DNA of 64,000 bases from Bradyrhizobium sp. BR 10289 (GCF_019455385.1 NZ_JACOFR010000025.1:36548-100547), one strand, 5' to 3'; shown: positions 34,193 through 43,962, counted from the first letter of the stretch. The notes: generated from the sequence alone by a model not told the origin. Made by a program: numbers and translations.

Positions 34193-35116
34193 TTGGCAAG
34201 CAACCATCCAAATGCGCGAGGACTTCACCACGTTACGGCAATCATTCGTGAGGTTCGCCGCTCTTCCGATTTTTACGGCAACGTCCTGGGATTGAAGCGG
34301 GTCAAGAAGACGGTCTGCTACGATGATCCGGGCAGCTATCACCTGTATTACGGCGACGACCTCGGCAATCCGGGCGCCATCATGAGCACGCTCGCCTGGA
34401 ATTGCGTAACTCCGGGCATGATCGGCGTTGGCGAAGTCGTACAGACCGCCTTTCGGATCGCTCCCGATTCGCTCGAGAGCTGGGCCGAGAAGTTCGAGTC
34501 CTTGAACATTCCACACCGGCTGGAAGCGACGCCGTTCGGCGAGCGCATGGTCTGCATAGCCGATCCGGACGGTACAGCCATCGCGCTCGTGGAGACCGGG
34601 GCGCCAGCGGTCGAAGCTGCCGATACCCGGACATTGAGCGGACTCCACGGGGTCACGTTGAACGTCAGGGACGAAGATGCGACGACCGAGATCCTTCAGG
34701 ATGTGCTCGGCTTCTCCCTGCTCTCCCGGGCCAACGGGGCGGTGCGGTTTGCGGCCCACGATGGCGTCGGCGGGTCACTGACGTTGAGGACCATAGGAAA
34801 ATCGTCACGCGGACGACTGGGCGGCGGCACGATCCGGCATGTGGCTTTCCGGGCGGCCGACGAGGAGGACCGCTCCCTGATGGTGGAGAAGCTCCGGTCC
34901 ACGTATGGCATTTCAGTCAGCGCTCCCATCGAGCGAACCTATCTAAATGCAGTGGGCTTCAGGGCGCCGTGTGGCGTTCTGTTCGAGATTGCGACAGATG
35001 GTCCCGGCTTCTCCGTCGACGAACCCCGCGAGAGCCTCGGCAAGGTCCTCAAGCTTCCTGCCTTTCTGGAAGAGCGCCGGCCGGAGCTCGAGATGCTTCT
35101 CTCGCCCTTGGACTGA
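34193..35116 (+). CDS. VOC family ring-cleaving dioxygenase-like protein
   Basis: A 307-residue protein made of two vicinal-oxygen-chelate modules: HHVTAIIREVRRSSDFYGNVLGLKRVKKTVCYDDPGSYHLYYGD and GLHGVTLNVRDEDATTEILQDVLGF. Metal-type His and Glu positions of the MhqO/LinE-like dioxygenases are present (H12-H13 region, E near FEIATDGPGF). The substrate is not readable. TTG start with GAGGG seven bases upstream; no ATG is near. The AraC gene follows 70 bases later on the same strand. Confidence 0.7.
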   Translation: MASNHPNARGLHHVTAIIREVRRSSDFYGNVLGLKRVKKTVCYDDPGSYHLYYGDDLGNPGAIMSTLAWNCVTPGMIGVGEVVQTAFRIAPDSLESWAEKFESLNIPHRLEATPFGERMVCIADPDGTAIALVETGAPAVEAADTRTLSGLHGVTLNVRDEDATTEILQDVLGFSLLSRANGAVRFAAHDGVGGSLTLRTIGKSSRGRLGGGTIRHVAFRAADEEDRSLMVEKLRSTYGISVSAPIERTYLNAVGFRAPCGVLFEIATDGPGFSVDEPRESLGKVLKLPAFLEERRPELEMLLSPLD

Positions 35117-35186
35117 TATCTTTTTACGTTCGCACGTCTGATTTGCATTAACGGACGGGCTCGGCGATCCGCGTCTTGTCTTTGAC

Positions 35187-36209
35187 ATGCTGTGCCGGAT
35201 ATATCGTTCCGCTGCGCGAAATGCACCGAGGTCTCGGCTTTTCGCTCAATTTGTGAGCATTTCCAACCGCGGATCGATGCACGTGACCGGTCAATTCGAC
35301 CATGCCAATGATGGATTCTTCGGAAAGCGCCTGAGCCAGCACCTCGGGATGGAAGGTGATTGTCTCCTTCAGGTGAGACGGCATGAAAAGCTCGCTCTGG
35401 CTGCAACCCATCTGACCTGCCAAAGCTTCCTGCGAGGCAGAACCGCCCCGATCCCGTCGGAGCCGGCCTACAGCATCCTCCACCAGTTGGGCGATTTGGA
35501 CCGACACGCCTGTTGGCTGACCGGGCGTCCACGATATTCCGGGTCTTTCGGAGCAGGGACCGTCAGTGTCATCGATCTGATGGACAATCCGCAGTGCGAG
35601 TTCCGCGGGCCTTTCGATGCGATCCAATACTACGTGCCCCACCAGGCGCTGGACGAGTTCGCCTACGAGAATGGCGCCAAGCCCGTATCGACGCTGGCGT
35701 GGAAGCGCGATGCCCGCGACCCCTTCCTGTCCACGCTGTCGAGCGTTCTGCTGACCGCGATCGAGCAGGATCCCTCCACAAACCAACTCTTCGTCGATCA
35801 TCTCGGGTTGAGCCTGTTGGCCCATTTCGCGCAGACCTATGGCGGCATGCGCCGCCGCAATGGGACGGCGGAGGGCGGTCTGGCGCCCTGGCAGGAGCGT
35901 CGTGCCAAGGAGATCATGCGCGCTCGTCTGTCGAGCAACCTGACGATCGCCGACGTCGCGGCCGAGTGCAAATTGACGCCCAGCCATTTCGCGCGGTCGT
36001 TCCGGCGCAGCACCGGTGTCGCTCCGCATCAATATCTCTCGCAGCTTCGCATCGAGGAAGCCAAGCGGATGATGCTGACGACCAAGCTCCCGCTCGCGGA
36101 CATCGCATTGATCTGCGGCTTCGCCGATCAGAGCTACTTCACGAGGGTCTTCTCCCGCAGCGTCGGCGCCAGTCCAGGAGCCTGGCGAAGAGACCGGACC
36201 GCCAGCTGA
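35187..36209 (+). CDS. AraC family transcriptional regulator
   Basis: A 340-residue regulator. The C-terminal 100 residues hold two HTH motifs: TIADVAAECKLTPSHFARSFRRSTGVAPHQYL and LPLADIALICGFADQSYFTRVFSRSVGASPGAWRR. The N-terminal domain is a cupin-like effector module of unknown ligand. An internal ATG at 35277 would give a 310-residue protein nearer the family norm; neither start has a clear ribosome site. It is placed among catabolic genes and probably controls the hydrolase gene that follows or the wider block. Confidence 0.8.
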   Translation: MLCRIYRSAARNAPRSRLFAQFVSISNRGSMHVTGQFDHANDGFFGKRLSQHLGMEGDCLLQVRRHEKLALAATHLTCQSFLRGRTAPIPSEPAYSILHQLGDLDRHACWLTGRPRYSGSFGAGTVSVIDLMDNPQCEFRGPFDAIQYYVPHQALDEFAYENGAKPVSTLAWKRDARDPFLSTLSSVLLTAIEQDPSTNQLFVDHLGLSLLAHFAQTYGGMRRRNGTAEGGLAPWQERRAKEIMRARLSSNLTIADVAAECKLTPSHFARSFRRSTGVAPHQYLSQLRIEEAKRMMLTTKLPLADIALICGFADQSYFTRVFSRSVGASPGAWRRDRTAS

Positions 36210-36360
36210 TCGGCAGCGAGCAGGCGCAGTGTTCTTCTCGCCTTGACGTGGCGGATAGCGCAAAAAGGTCCAATCCGGCTTCCAAGCCCACAAGAAGCGG
36301 GCCCGATCGTCTCCTAGATCCGACAGGCATCATTTCCGTCGGTTATCAAAGGAGTTCAAT

Positions 36361-37065
36361 ATGGATAAGGCCAAGTCGATTGGTCCCACCGTCGTTCTGG
36401 TTCACGGCGCTTGGGCGGACGCCTCGAGCTGGCGGCTCGTCATTCCGCGCCTCTTGGATCAGGGCATTGCTGTCGTGGCCGTGCAAAATCCGACGACGTC
36501 GCTTGCACAGGACGTCTCCGTCACGAAGCAGGCGCTCGCCGCGATCGAGGGACCGGTCGTCCTTGTCGGCCATAGCTGGGGCGGTGCAGTGATCACTGAG
36601 GCCGGAAACGATCCGAAGGTCAAAGCGCTGGTCTATGTCGCGGCGTTTGCCCCCAAAGCCGGCGAGTCGGTCGGTGATCAGGTCGGGGCGCATGCGTCTC
36701 CGCCGGCACTGTCCAGAATCGTCGACAGCGGCGACGGCTTCCTCAAGCTGAGCGAGGAGGGCTGGATCAGCGACGTCGCCCAGGATCTTCCGGCGCAAGA
36801 CGCGCGCGTCTTGTCGGTCGTCCAGGCGCCGCTGTCCAAGACGACATTCGGTGAGAAGATCACCGCCGCTGCCTGGGGCTCGCGACCGAGCTGGTACATC
36901 GTCTCTGCCGACGACCGGGCTGTAAGCGTCGAACTGCAGCGGAATCTCGCCGTGACAATGAAGGCGAAGACGACCGAACTGAAGGCAAGTCACATGTCCT
37001 TGCTGTCGATGCCGGAGGCGGTCGCGACGGTCATCGTCGATGCCTTCAACGCCGCTAAGGTGTGA
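36361..37065 (+). CDS. Alpha/beta hydrolase (EstC-like)
   Basis: A 234-residue alpha/beta hydrolase. Oxyanion segment VVLVHGAWADASSW, nucleophile S72 in LVGHSWGGAV, late acid in SADDRAVS and the histidine in KASHMSLLSMPEAV. Closest in style to small esterases and pyrethroid- or salicylate-ester hydrolases. AAAGGAG precedes the ATG. It lies 151 bases downstream of the AraC gene and faces the next hydrolase gene tail to tail. Confidence 0.8.
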   Translation: MDKAKSIGPTVVLVHGAWADASSWRLVIPRLLDQGIAVVAVQNPTTSLAQDVSVTKQALAAIEGPVVLVGHSWGGAVITEAGNDPKVKALVYVAAFAPKAGESVGDQVGAHASPPALSRIVDSGDGFLKLSEEGWISDVAQDLPAQDARVLSVVQAPLSKTTFGEKITAAAWGSRPSWYIVSADDRAVSVELQRNLAVTMKAKTTELKASHMSLLSMPEAVATVIVDAFNAAKV

Positions 37066-37161
37066 ACCTGGCCGCCGTCTGAAAGCCGTCTCCGCCCTTG
37101 GCGGCACGTGCGTTGACCCATGTCGCGGGCGATCGCTGCGACCGCCCGTGACAATCCTCGA

Positions 37162-37989
37162 TCAGCCCTTGATGAACGCAAGCAGATCGGCGTTGATCGT
37201 GTCCGCCTGCGTCGTCGGCATCCCGTGCGGGAATCCCTTGTAGGTCTTGAGCGTGCCGTTCTTGAGCAGCTTGGCGCTCAATGGTCCGGAATCGGCGTAA
37301 GGAACGATCTGGTCGTCGTCGCCGTGCATGACCAGCGTCGGAATCCCGACTTTCTTGAGGTCTTCGGTGAAGTCGGTCTGCGAGAAGGCGACGATGCCAT
37401 CATAGTGCGCCTTGGCGCTGCCCATCATGCCCTGCCGCCACCAGTTTTGGACGACGCCTTCGATCGTCTTCACACCGGGCCGATTGAAGCCGTAGAACGG
37501 CCCTGCGGGGAGATCGCGGTAGAATTGCGCGCGATTGGTCGCGACCTGCTGCTGCAGCCCGTCGAAAACGTCCTTCGGCAATCCGCTGGGATTTGCGGCC
37601 GTCTTGACCATGATCGGCGGAACGGCTGCGATCAAAACGGCTTTTGCGGCCCGGCTCTCGCCGTGACGTGCAAGGTAGTGGACGACCTCGCCACCGCCGG
37701 TGGAGTGTCCGACGTGGACGGCGTTCTTCAGGTCGAGATGGGCCGTCAGGGCGGCAAGGTCGTCAGCATAGTGGTCCATGTCGTGACCGTCGGCGACCTG
37801 GGCCGAGCGGCCGTGCCCGCGGCGGTCGTGAGCGATCACGCGGAAGCCCTGGCCTGCGAAGAACAGCATCTGCGCGTCCCAATCGTCGGATGACAGCGGC
37901 CAACCATGGCTGAACACGATGGGCTGGCCGGAGCCCCAATCCTTATAGAAGATCTCGACCCCGTCATTCGTCGTTATCGTCGGCATCAT
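37162..37989 (-). CDS. Alpha/beta hydrolase, non-heme chloroperoxidase-like
   Basis: A 275-residue alpha/beta hydrolase of the cofactor-free haloperoxidase/arylesterase group: FSHGWPLSSDDWDAQM, FRVIAHDRRGHGRS, nucleophile S96 in VGHSTGGGEVVHY, acid in HGDDDQIVP and histidine in FPHGMPTT. Such enzymes hydrolyse esters and can perhydrolyse acetate to halogenating peracid. AGGAAACGA before the ATG at 37989 decides the start over an ATG 15 bases upstream. Only minus-strand gene of this block. Confidence 0.8.
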   Translation of the reverse strand: MMPTITTNDGVEIFYKDWGSGQPIVFSHGWPLSSDDWDAQMLFFAGQGFRVIAHDRRGHGRSAQVADGHDMDHYADDLAALTAHLDLKNAVHVGHSTGGGEVVHYLARHGESRAAKAVLIAAVPPIMVKTAANPSGLPKDVFDGLQQQVATNRAQFYRDLPAGPFYGFNRPGVKTIEGVVQNWWRQGMMGSAKAHYDGIVAFSQTDFTEDLKKVGIPTLVMHGDDDQIVPYADSGPLSAKLLKNGTLKTYKGFPHGMPTTQADTINADLLAFIKG

Positions 37990-38277
37990 TCGTTTCCTGA
38001 TCATCGCGCGGCCAAAAAGCCGGCCACTGCTTCAAAATACGGGCGGTAGAGCAGATTTCTTGGACGCTTTATGCGCCGTTTGGACTGGCTTGCGATCCCG
38101 GCCCGGGCGCCGTCGACGACTTGGTTAATCCGCCGCACCGGTATCGATCACCGCGCTGGAATCCAAGCCACGGCAAAATCGTCCAAGCCGCAGAGGCATG
38201 AACTGCCCACCATGCGCGCGTTCGCAACCCATTCCCGGTCGTCCGATCGCAACTGCCGATCGCAAGGAGCCATCCTG

Positions 38278-38928
38278 ATGTCCAAGCTCGAAATGCTCAC
38301 CCCTGAAAACAGCGCGATCGCGCTCATCGATTATCAGCCCGCGATGTTTCAGGGCGTCCAGTCGCACGACCGCCTGGTGACGCTCAACAATGTGCAGATC
38401 CTCGCCAAGGCCGCCAAGCTCTTCAAAATTCCGACCGTTCTTTCCACGGTCGCGGAAGCGTCCTTTTCCGGCCCGTTCATTCCCGAAGTGACCTCGCTGT
38501 TTCCGGACCACGACATCATCGACCGGACTTCGATGAACTCGTGGCTCGATGCCAATTTCCGTAATGCGGTCGCTGCGACCGGCCGCAAGAAGTTCGTGCT
38601 GGCGGGTCTTTGGACCGAAGCATGCGTGCTGTTCCCGACCCTGGACATGCTGCGGGAAGGCTATGAGATCTACATCTCCGCCGACGCCTGCGGCGATCTC
38701 TCGCTGGAAGCGCACAACCGGGCCATGGAGCGCGCGATCCAGGCCGGTGCGGTCCCCATCACGTCCTCGCAGTACGCCTATGAGCTTCAGCAGGATTGGG
38801 CGCGCAGCGAGACCTACGAAGGCATGATGGACATCCAGCGCGCTCACTCGCCCTATGGAATCCAGATCCGCTTCTCGAAATGGGCGCTCGGCGAGCACGC
38901 CTCGGAGGGCGGCACGAAGGCGGCCTGA
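38278..38928 (+). CDS. Isochorismatase-like (YcaC-type) hydrolase
   Basis: A 216-residue cysteine hydrolase. D18 in ALIDYQPAM and nucleophile C116 in GLWTEACVLFPTLDML match the family triad; the RTSMNSW and TEACV segments are as in YcaC. Family members cleave amides or release ammonia from small substrates; octameric YcaC has no agreed substrate. AAGGAG eight bases upstream fixes the ATG. It is the first gene of a tightly packed plus-strand run (XapX, amidohydrolase, DoxX, VOC, porin, YoaK-like). Confidence 0.8.
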   Translation: MSKLEMLTPENSAIALIDYQPAMFQGVQSHDRLVTLNNVQILAKAAKLFKIPTVLSTVAEASFSGPFIPEVTSLFPDHDIIDRTSMNSWLDANFRNAVAATGRKKFVLAGLWTEACVLFPTLDMLREGYEIYISADACGDLSLEAHNRAMERAIQAGAVPITSSQYAYELQQDWARSETYEGMMDIQRAHSPYGIQIRFSKWALGEHASEGGTKAA

Positions 38929-38957
38929 GATCGGCCGCTCTTGCCGCGAGTGATGCC

Positions 38958-39248
38958 ATGAAGATCTACATCCTGTCGTTGGGCGCCGGCCTTCTGGTCG
39001 GCGTCATCTACAGCCTGCTCAACGTGCGTTCGCCCGCTCCACCACTTGTGGCGCTGGTCGGGCTTCTCGGCATCCTTGCTGGCGAGCAGATCGTCCCGGT
39101 CGCTCGCCAGTTGCTCTCGGGCGAGGGCCTCGCGGCCGCGTGGCACCAGGCCAAGTGCGCACCGCACATCTTCGGAATGTTGCCGGGGCGTCATAGCGAT
39201 CAAGCGAACAGCAAGCCTTCGCGCGAAGGCACGGAGAAGCATTCATGA
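38958..39248 (+). CDS. XapX domain protein
   Basis: A 96-residue protein. Residues 1-50 (MKIYILSLGAGLLVGVIYSLLNVRSPAPPLVALVGLLGILAGEQ, given here in parts: LGAGLLVGVIYSLLNVRSPA and VALVGLLGILAGEQ) form the XapX unit of two short membrane helices. The remaining tail is soluble. XapX proteins occur beside YtcJ-like amidohydrolases; function unknown. Its TGA overlaps the ATG of the amidohydrolase gene by four bases. Confidence 0.75.
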   Translation: MKIYILSLGAGLLVGVIYSLLNVRSPAPPLVALVGLLGILAGEQIVPVARQLLSGEGLAAAWHQAKCAPHIFGMLPGRHSDQANSKPSREGTEKHS

Positions 39249-41131
39249 GCCCGGCACCCGACATCATCCTGCATCGCGGCCTGTTCACGACGCTCGATCA
39301 CTCGAACCCCACGGCTTCTGCCGTGGCCATCGCCGACGGCCGCTTCGTCGCCGTCGGACACGATCACGACGTGATGAAGTTGGCGGGCCCCTCGACCAGG
39401 ATCGTTGATCTCAAGGGGCATCGCGTGCTGCCCGGTCTGATCGACAATCATCTCCACATCATCCGCGGCGGGCTGAACTTCAACATGGAGCTGCGCTGGG
39501 ACGGGGTTCGATCTCTCGCCGATGCGATGGACATGCTCAAGCGCCAGGTGGCGATCACGCCACCGCCGCAATGGGTGAGGGTCGTCGGCGGGTTCACCGA
39601 GCACCAGTTCGTGGAAAAGCGCCTCCCCACGATCGACGAGCTCAACGCGGTCGCGCCGGATACGCCGGTGTTCCTGCTGCATCTTTACGATCGGGCGATC
39701 CTCAACGGCGCTGCGCTACGCGCCGTCGGCTATGCCAAGGACACTCCGGAGCCGCCCGGCGGCGAGATCGTCCGCGACGCGAACGGAAATCCGACCGGTT
39801 TATTGTTGGCCAAGCCGAACGCGAACATCCTCTATGCGACGCTTGCCAGGGGACCCAAGCTGCCGTTCGACTACCAGGTCAATTCGACCCGGCATTTCAT
39901 GCGTGAGCTCAACCGGCTCGGTGTGACCGGGGCGATCGACGCCGGCGGCGGTTTCCAGAACTATCCGGAGGACTACGCCGTCATCCAGAAGCTGAGCGAT
40001 GAGGGCCTGCTGACGATCCGTCTTGCCTACAATCTCTTCACCCAGAAGCCCAAGGGCGAGAAGGAAGATTTCCTGAACTGGACGAAGACGTCGAAGTACA
40101 AGCAGGGCGACGACTATTTCCGTCACAACGGCGCCGGCGAGATGCTGGTGTTCTCGGCCGCGGATTTCGAGGATTTCCGGGTCGCGCGACCGGACATGCC
40201 GCCGGAGATGGAGGGCGAGCTCGAAGAGGTGGTTCGGGTCCTCGTGCAGAACAAGTGGCCGTGGCGGCTGCATGCGACCTACGACGAGACGATCTCGCGG
40301 GCGCTCGACGTGTTCGAGCGGGTCAACCAGGACATGCCACTCGAGGGCCTGCACTGGTTCTTCGATCACGCCGAGACGATCTCGGACCAGTCGATCGACC
40401 GCATCGCCGCGCTCGGTGGCGGCATCGCCGTGCAGCACCGGATGGCCTATCAGGGCGAATATTTCGTCGAACGATACGGCGCCGGCGCCGCCGAGGCGAC
40501 ACCTCCGGTCCGCAAGATCATCGACAAGGGCGTCAAGGTGTCGGCCGGCACCGATGCGACCCGGGTGGCCTCCTACAATCCCTGGGTGTCGCTGTCCTGG
40601 CTCGTGACCGGGCGGACCGTGGGCGGATTGCGGATCACGCCGCAACGCAATTGCCTGGACCGCGAGACCGCGCTGCGGATGTGGACCGAGAACGTCACCT
40701 GGTTCTCGAACGAGGAGGGCAACAAGGGGCGTATCCAGGTCGGCCAGCTCGCGGACCTCGTCGTTCCCGATCGCGACTACTTCTCCTGCAGCGAGGCCGA
40801 GATCGCCGACACGACGGCGCTGCTGACCATGGTCGGGGGCCGGATCGTTTACGGAGCCGGTGATTTCTCGAAACTGGAGGCCGTCACGCCGCCGCCGGCA
40901 ATGCCGGACTGGTCGCCCGTTCGCCGCTTCGGCGGCTACGCCGCCTGGGCGGACGACAAGGCGAAAGGGAAGCAGGGCAATCTGGCGATGCGCGCCATGC
41001 AGGCGTGCGGCTGCTCGAATTCCTGTGGCGTGCACGGGCACGATCATGCGTCGGCCTTTGCGAGCCGCTTGCCGGTCTCGGACCTCAGGAGCTTCTGGGG
41101 CGCTCTCGGATGCGCGTGCTGGGCGGTTTGA
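39245..41131 (+). CDS. YtcJ-like amidohydrolase with Cys/His-rich tail
   Basis: A 628-residue amidohydrolase-superfamily enzyme. The metal site starts with IDNHLHIIRGG, further ligands are in RLHATYDET and FDHAETIS, and the late aspartate is in SAGTDATRVASYNPW. N-terminal part LHRGLFTTLDHSNPTASAVAIADGRFVAVG is the usual composite beta-sandwich. The last 50 residues are unusual: CGCSNSCGVHGHDHA gives a metal-binding-like cluster absent from ordinary YtcJ proteins. Probably hydrolyses an N-formyl or amide substrate. Translationally coupled to XapX; DoxX follows one base after the stop. Confidence 0.8.
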   Translation: MSPAPDIILHRGLFTTLDHSNPTASAVAIADGRFVAVGHDHDVMKLAGPSTRIVDLKGHRVLPGLIDNHLHIIRGGLNFNMELRWDGVRSLADAMDMLKRQVAITPPPQWVRVVGGFTEHQFVEKRLPTIDELNAVAPDTPVFLLHLYDRAILNGAALRAVGYAKDTPEPPGGEIVRDANGNPTGLLLAKPNANILYATLARGPKLPFDYQVNSTRHFMRELNRLGVTGAIDAGGGFQNYPEDYAVIQKLSDEGLLTIRLAYNLFTQKPKGEKEDFLNWTKTSKYKQGDDYFRHNGAGEMLVFSAADFEDFRVARPDMPPEMEGELEEVVRVLVQNKWPWRLHATYDETISRALDVFERVNQDMPLEGLHWFFDHAETISDQSIDRIAALGGGIAVQHRMAYQGEYFVERYGAGAAEATPPVRKIIDKGVKVSAGTDATRVASYNPWVSLSWLVTGRTVGGLRITPQRNCLDRETALRMWTENVTWFSNEEGNKGRIQVGQLADLVVPDRDYFSCSEAEIADTTALLTMVGGRIVYGAGDFSKLEAVTPPPAMPDWSPVRRFGGYAAWADDKAKGKQGNLAMRAMQACGCSNSCGVHGHDHASAFASRLPVSDLRSFWGALGCACWAV

Positions 41132-41132
41132 C

Positions 41133-41600
41133 ATGGCGTCCGGCACGACCCCGAGCGCGATCGCCTGGATCCTGCGCCGGCCGCTTCTGGGGCATGCGGC
41201 CCGTCTTGCCCTCGTCTCCGCCTATATCCTCGGCGGTTTCGAAAAACTGTTCGACGTCCCGGGCGCGATCGCCGAGCAGGAGCATTTCGGGCTAAGTCCA
41301 GGATGGTTATGGGCCTCGGCCGCGATCGCCATCGAACTCGGCGGCTCTCTGCTCGTGGTGGTCAACAGGCTGGTCTGGCTGGGAGCGGGCGGGCTCGGCG
41401 TTCTGACCTTCGTGGCGATGCTCACGGCAAACGCCTTCTGGACCATGAACGGTCACGAACGGTTCATCGCCACCAACAGCTTCTTCGAACATCTCGGACT
41501 GATCGCGGGACTGGTCGTCGTCGCGATCATGTCCGAGCAAACCTCTTGCCGCCCGGCCGTGGTTGGGCCATCGACAATCGTCCAAGGAGCTTCCCGATGA
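41133..41600 (+). CDS. DoxX family membrane protein
   Basis: A 155-residue protein with four predicted membrane helices and the DoxX signature ARLALVSAYILGGFEKLFDVPGAIAEQEHFG plus a GAGGLGVLTFVAMLTANAFW segment. DoxX proteins associate with redox or thiosulphate-quinone enzymes or simply with catabolic operons. Starts one base after the amidohydrolase stop and its end overlaps the next gene by four bases. Confidence 0.75.
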   Translation: MASGTTPSAIAWILRRPLLGHAARLALVSAYILGGFEKLFDVPGAIAEQEHFGLSPGWLWASAAIAIELGGSLLVVVNRLVWLGAGGLGVLTFVAMLTANAFWTMNGHERFIATNSFFEHLGLIAGLVVVAIMSEQTSCRPAVVGPSTIVQGASR

Positions 41601-42526
41601 AATTGACCAGATCCATCTTGCTTTGGGGCGCCGTCGTCGCGGTCGCTGCGGTCGGACCTGCCGTTGCCAGGGAGCCGGCGAAGACCGACGCGCTGGTTGC
41701 CGTCGCCCCGCAATACGACACCACCCACGTCTATGTCGCGCCCGAGGACGTCGACAAGTTCGTCAGCAGCTTTCTTGCGACCTTCGGCGGCAAGAGCACC
41801 AAGCAGGTCGTCGCCACGGTGACGCCGACGCCGAGCAGCACGACATCGCAACTGCTCCAGACGCCGGTTGGCACCGTGTCTCTGTTCGGCTTCAAGACTC
41901 CGATCCCGTATCCGTTCGGCGCGGAGCGCAATGGCTATCTGGTCACCGACATCGACGTTGCCATCAAGCAGGCGCGCGCGGCGGGCGCTGATGTGATCGT
42001 GTCAACCTTCCCCGATCCGATCGGACGGGACGCTGTCATCCAATGGCCGGGCGGCGTCAATCTGCAGATCTACTGGCACACCACCAAGCCCGATTACGCC
42101 GCCTTCGAGCATGTCCCGGAAAACCGCGTCTACGTTTCAGCGGATCGGGCAGCCGCCTTCACGCGCAGCTTCCTTGCCTTCTCGCATGGCAAGGTGGTTT
42201 CCGACGAAGCGAAGGCGCCGGGTGTCGAGATCGGGCGGCCCGACGCGACCTTCCGCCGGATCCGGATCGAGTCCGCGTTTGGCAAGATGGCCGTTCTGGT
42301 CACCGATGGTCATCTGCCCTATCCGTACGGGCGGGAGACGACGGGCTATGAAGTTACCGATTTGGCGGCCACTCTCGGAAAGGCCAAGGAGGCCGGAGCA
42401 AGCGTGCTCGTCGAACCCTCCACGTCGGAGGGTCGCTCCGCGGCTATCGTGATGTTCCCGGGCGGCTATGTCGCCGAAATTCATTCTCAAGCGCAGAAGA
42501 GCGCGGCGCAGACTGGCGGCAAATGA
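41597..42526 (+). CDS. Secreted VOC-family (glyoxalase-fold) protein
   Basis: A 309-residue protein with a signal peptide (LTRSILLWGAVVAVAAVGPAVA) and two VOC modules, each ending with a YPYG-type loop (IPYPFGAERNGYLVTDID and LPYPYGRETTGYEVTDLA). An exported glyoxalase-fold protein is unusual; it may bind a ligand rather than catalyse. AAGGAG precedes the ATG, which overlaps the DoxX stop. The following porin gene starts one base after its stop. Confidence 0.7.
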   Translation: MKLTRSILLWGAVVAVAAVGPAVAREPAKTDALVAVAPQYDTTHVYVAPEDVDKFVSSFLATFGGKSTKQVVATVTPTPSSTTSQLLQTPVGTVSLFGFKTPIPYPFGAERNGYLVTDIDVAIKQARAAGADVIVSTFPDPIGRDAVIQWPGGVNLQIYWHTTKPDYAAFEHVPENRVYVSADRAAAFTRSFLAFSHGKVVSDEAKAPGVEIGRPDATFRRIRIESAFGKMAVLVTDGHLPYPYGRETTGYEVTDLAATLGKAKEAGASVLVEPSTSEGRSAAIVMFPGGYVAEIHSQAQKSAAQTGGK

Positions 42527-42527
42527 G

Positions 42528-43961
42528 GTGAAGGTAGTCAGGCCGCCTCGAGCCGCTTTGCGCGGCTTCCGGATCGTGCTTGCGCTGGCAAGCTTCGGTA
42601 TCGGGGCCGACTGCGCGCTCGCGGCCGACGAGGAGGTTGCATCTCCGAAGCGGCCGGCGATCCAGGCGAACCGCTGGGCCGAGGACTGGTCGGTCCTCGC
42701 CGATCCGGGACTGCGGACTGAACCGTTCGATGGTCTCAAGTACATTCCGCTGTGGGCAACGGATCCGAAGAGCTACATCTCGCTCGGCGCCACCTTGCGC
42801 GAGCGCTTCGAGACGAACGACGCAGCCGGCTTCGGAACAGGCAAGACACCGGGCGACAGCTACCTGCTGCAGCGCCTGCAGATCCACGCCGACGTGCACT
42901 TCAATGAGAACTGGCGCGCCTTCGTTCAGCTGGAGGACGATCGCGCCTTCGACAAGAAGACCATTTCTCCGGTGGATCAGGATCGCCTCGACCTGCGCCT
43001 GGCCTTCGTCGAGTACGTCAACACGTTCGGCAGTGGCACTCTGAAAGCTCGCGCAGGGCGCCAGGACTTCGCATTCGACCTGCAACGCTTCGTATCGTCG
43101 CGAGACGGGCCGAACGTGCGCCAATCCTTCGACGCCCTGTGGGTGGACTGGGAGACTGGCGACTGGCGTTTCATCGGATTTGTGAGCCGCCCCGTGCAGT
43201 ATTTCGATGTTCGCCCCTTCGACGATATCTCGAACGACAGTTTCCGCTTCAGCACGCTGCGGGTCGAACGCAGGGTGTTCGGGGATGACGAACTGTCGGG
43301 CTATTACTCGCTATACGAGCGGAGCAGCGCCAAATACCTCGACGCTTCCGGAGAAGAGCACCGCCATGTCTTCGACGTGAGGTTCGCGGGCAAGAAGAGC
43401 GGATTCGACTGGGACCTCGAGGCCATGGGACAGGTGGGGCAAGTCGGCACGACGGATATTCGTGCGTGGGCTGTTGGCGCGCGAACCGGCTATACGATGG
43501 CCGGCGCGATCTGGCAGCCGCGCCTCGGCGTCCAGTTCGACGCCGGCTCGGGCGATCACCATCCGGGGGACGGTATCGTCGGGACCTTCAATCCGTTGTT
43601 TCCGAACGGCTACTACTTCACGCTGGCGGGCTATGCGAGTTATGCCAACATCCTGCATCTCAAGCCGTCGATCACCGTCAGCCCGATCGATCGTTTGAAG
43701 GTCATGGCCGCGCTCGGCTTGCAGTGGCGGGAAACCACGGCGGACGCGATCTATGTCCAGCCCAATGCGGCGATCGCGGGAACCGCAGGCAAGGGCAGCA
43801 ACTGGATCGGGTCCTACGGCCAGCTTCGCCTCGACTACGCGTTCAACGATCACCTCACCGGCGCCGTCGAGGCGGTGCACTTCGACGTGGGCGACACGAT
43901 CATCCGCGCTAGCGGGCACACCGGTAATTATCTCGGTGTTCAGCTCCAATATGGTTGGTAA
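42528..43961 (+). CDS. AlgE-like outer-membrane porin (alginate export family)
   Basis: A 477-residue protein. After a signal segment (GFRIVLALASFGIGADCALAAD) comes a beta-barrel of the alginate_exp type: SYISLGATLRERFETND, LLQRLQIHADVHFNENWRAFVQLEDDR, LDLRLAFVEY and the terminal GNYLGVQLQYGW with a C-terminal aromatic. In this setting it is likely to be a substrate-specific uptake porin, not an alginate exporter, as no alg genes are present. GTG start one base after the VOC gene stop. Confidence 0.75.
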   Translation: MKVVRPPRAALRGFRIVLALASFGIGADCALAADEEVASPKRPAIQANRWAEDWSVLADPGLRTEPFDGLKYIPLWATDPKSYISLGATLRERFETNDAAGFGTGKTPGDSYLLQRLQIHADVHFNENWRAFVQLEDDRAFDKKTISPVDQDRLDLRLAFVEYVNTFGSGTLKARAGRQDFAFDLQRFVSSRDGPNVRQSFDALWVDWETGDWRFIGFVSRPVQYFDVRPFDDISNDSFRFSTLRVERRVFGDDELSGYYSLYERSSAKYLDASGEEHRHVFDVRFAGKKSGFDWDLEAMGQVGQVGTTDIRAWAVGARTGYTMAGAIWQPRLGVQFDAGSGDHHPGDGIVGTFNPLFPNGYYFTLAGYASYANILHLKPSITVSPIDRLKVMAALGLQWRETTADAIYVQPNAAIAGTAGKGSNWIGSYGQLRLDYAFNDHLTGAVEAVHFDVGDTIIRASGHTGNYLGVQLQYGW

Positions 43962-43962
43962 C

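Noticed and set aside
39800..41146. 448-codon minus frame opposite the amidohydrolase
   Set aside because: Antisense shadow; the plus-strand frame has motifs and operon context.
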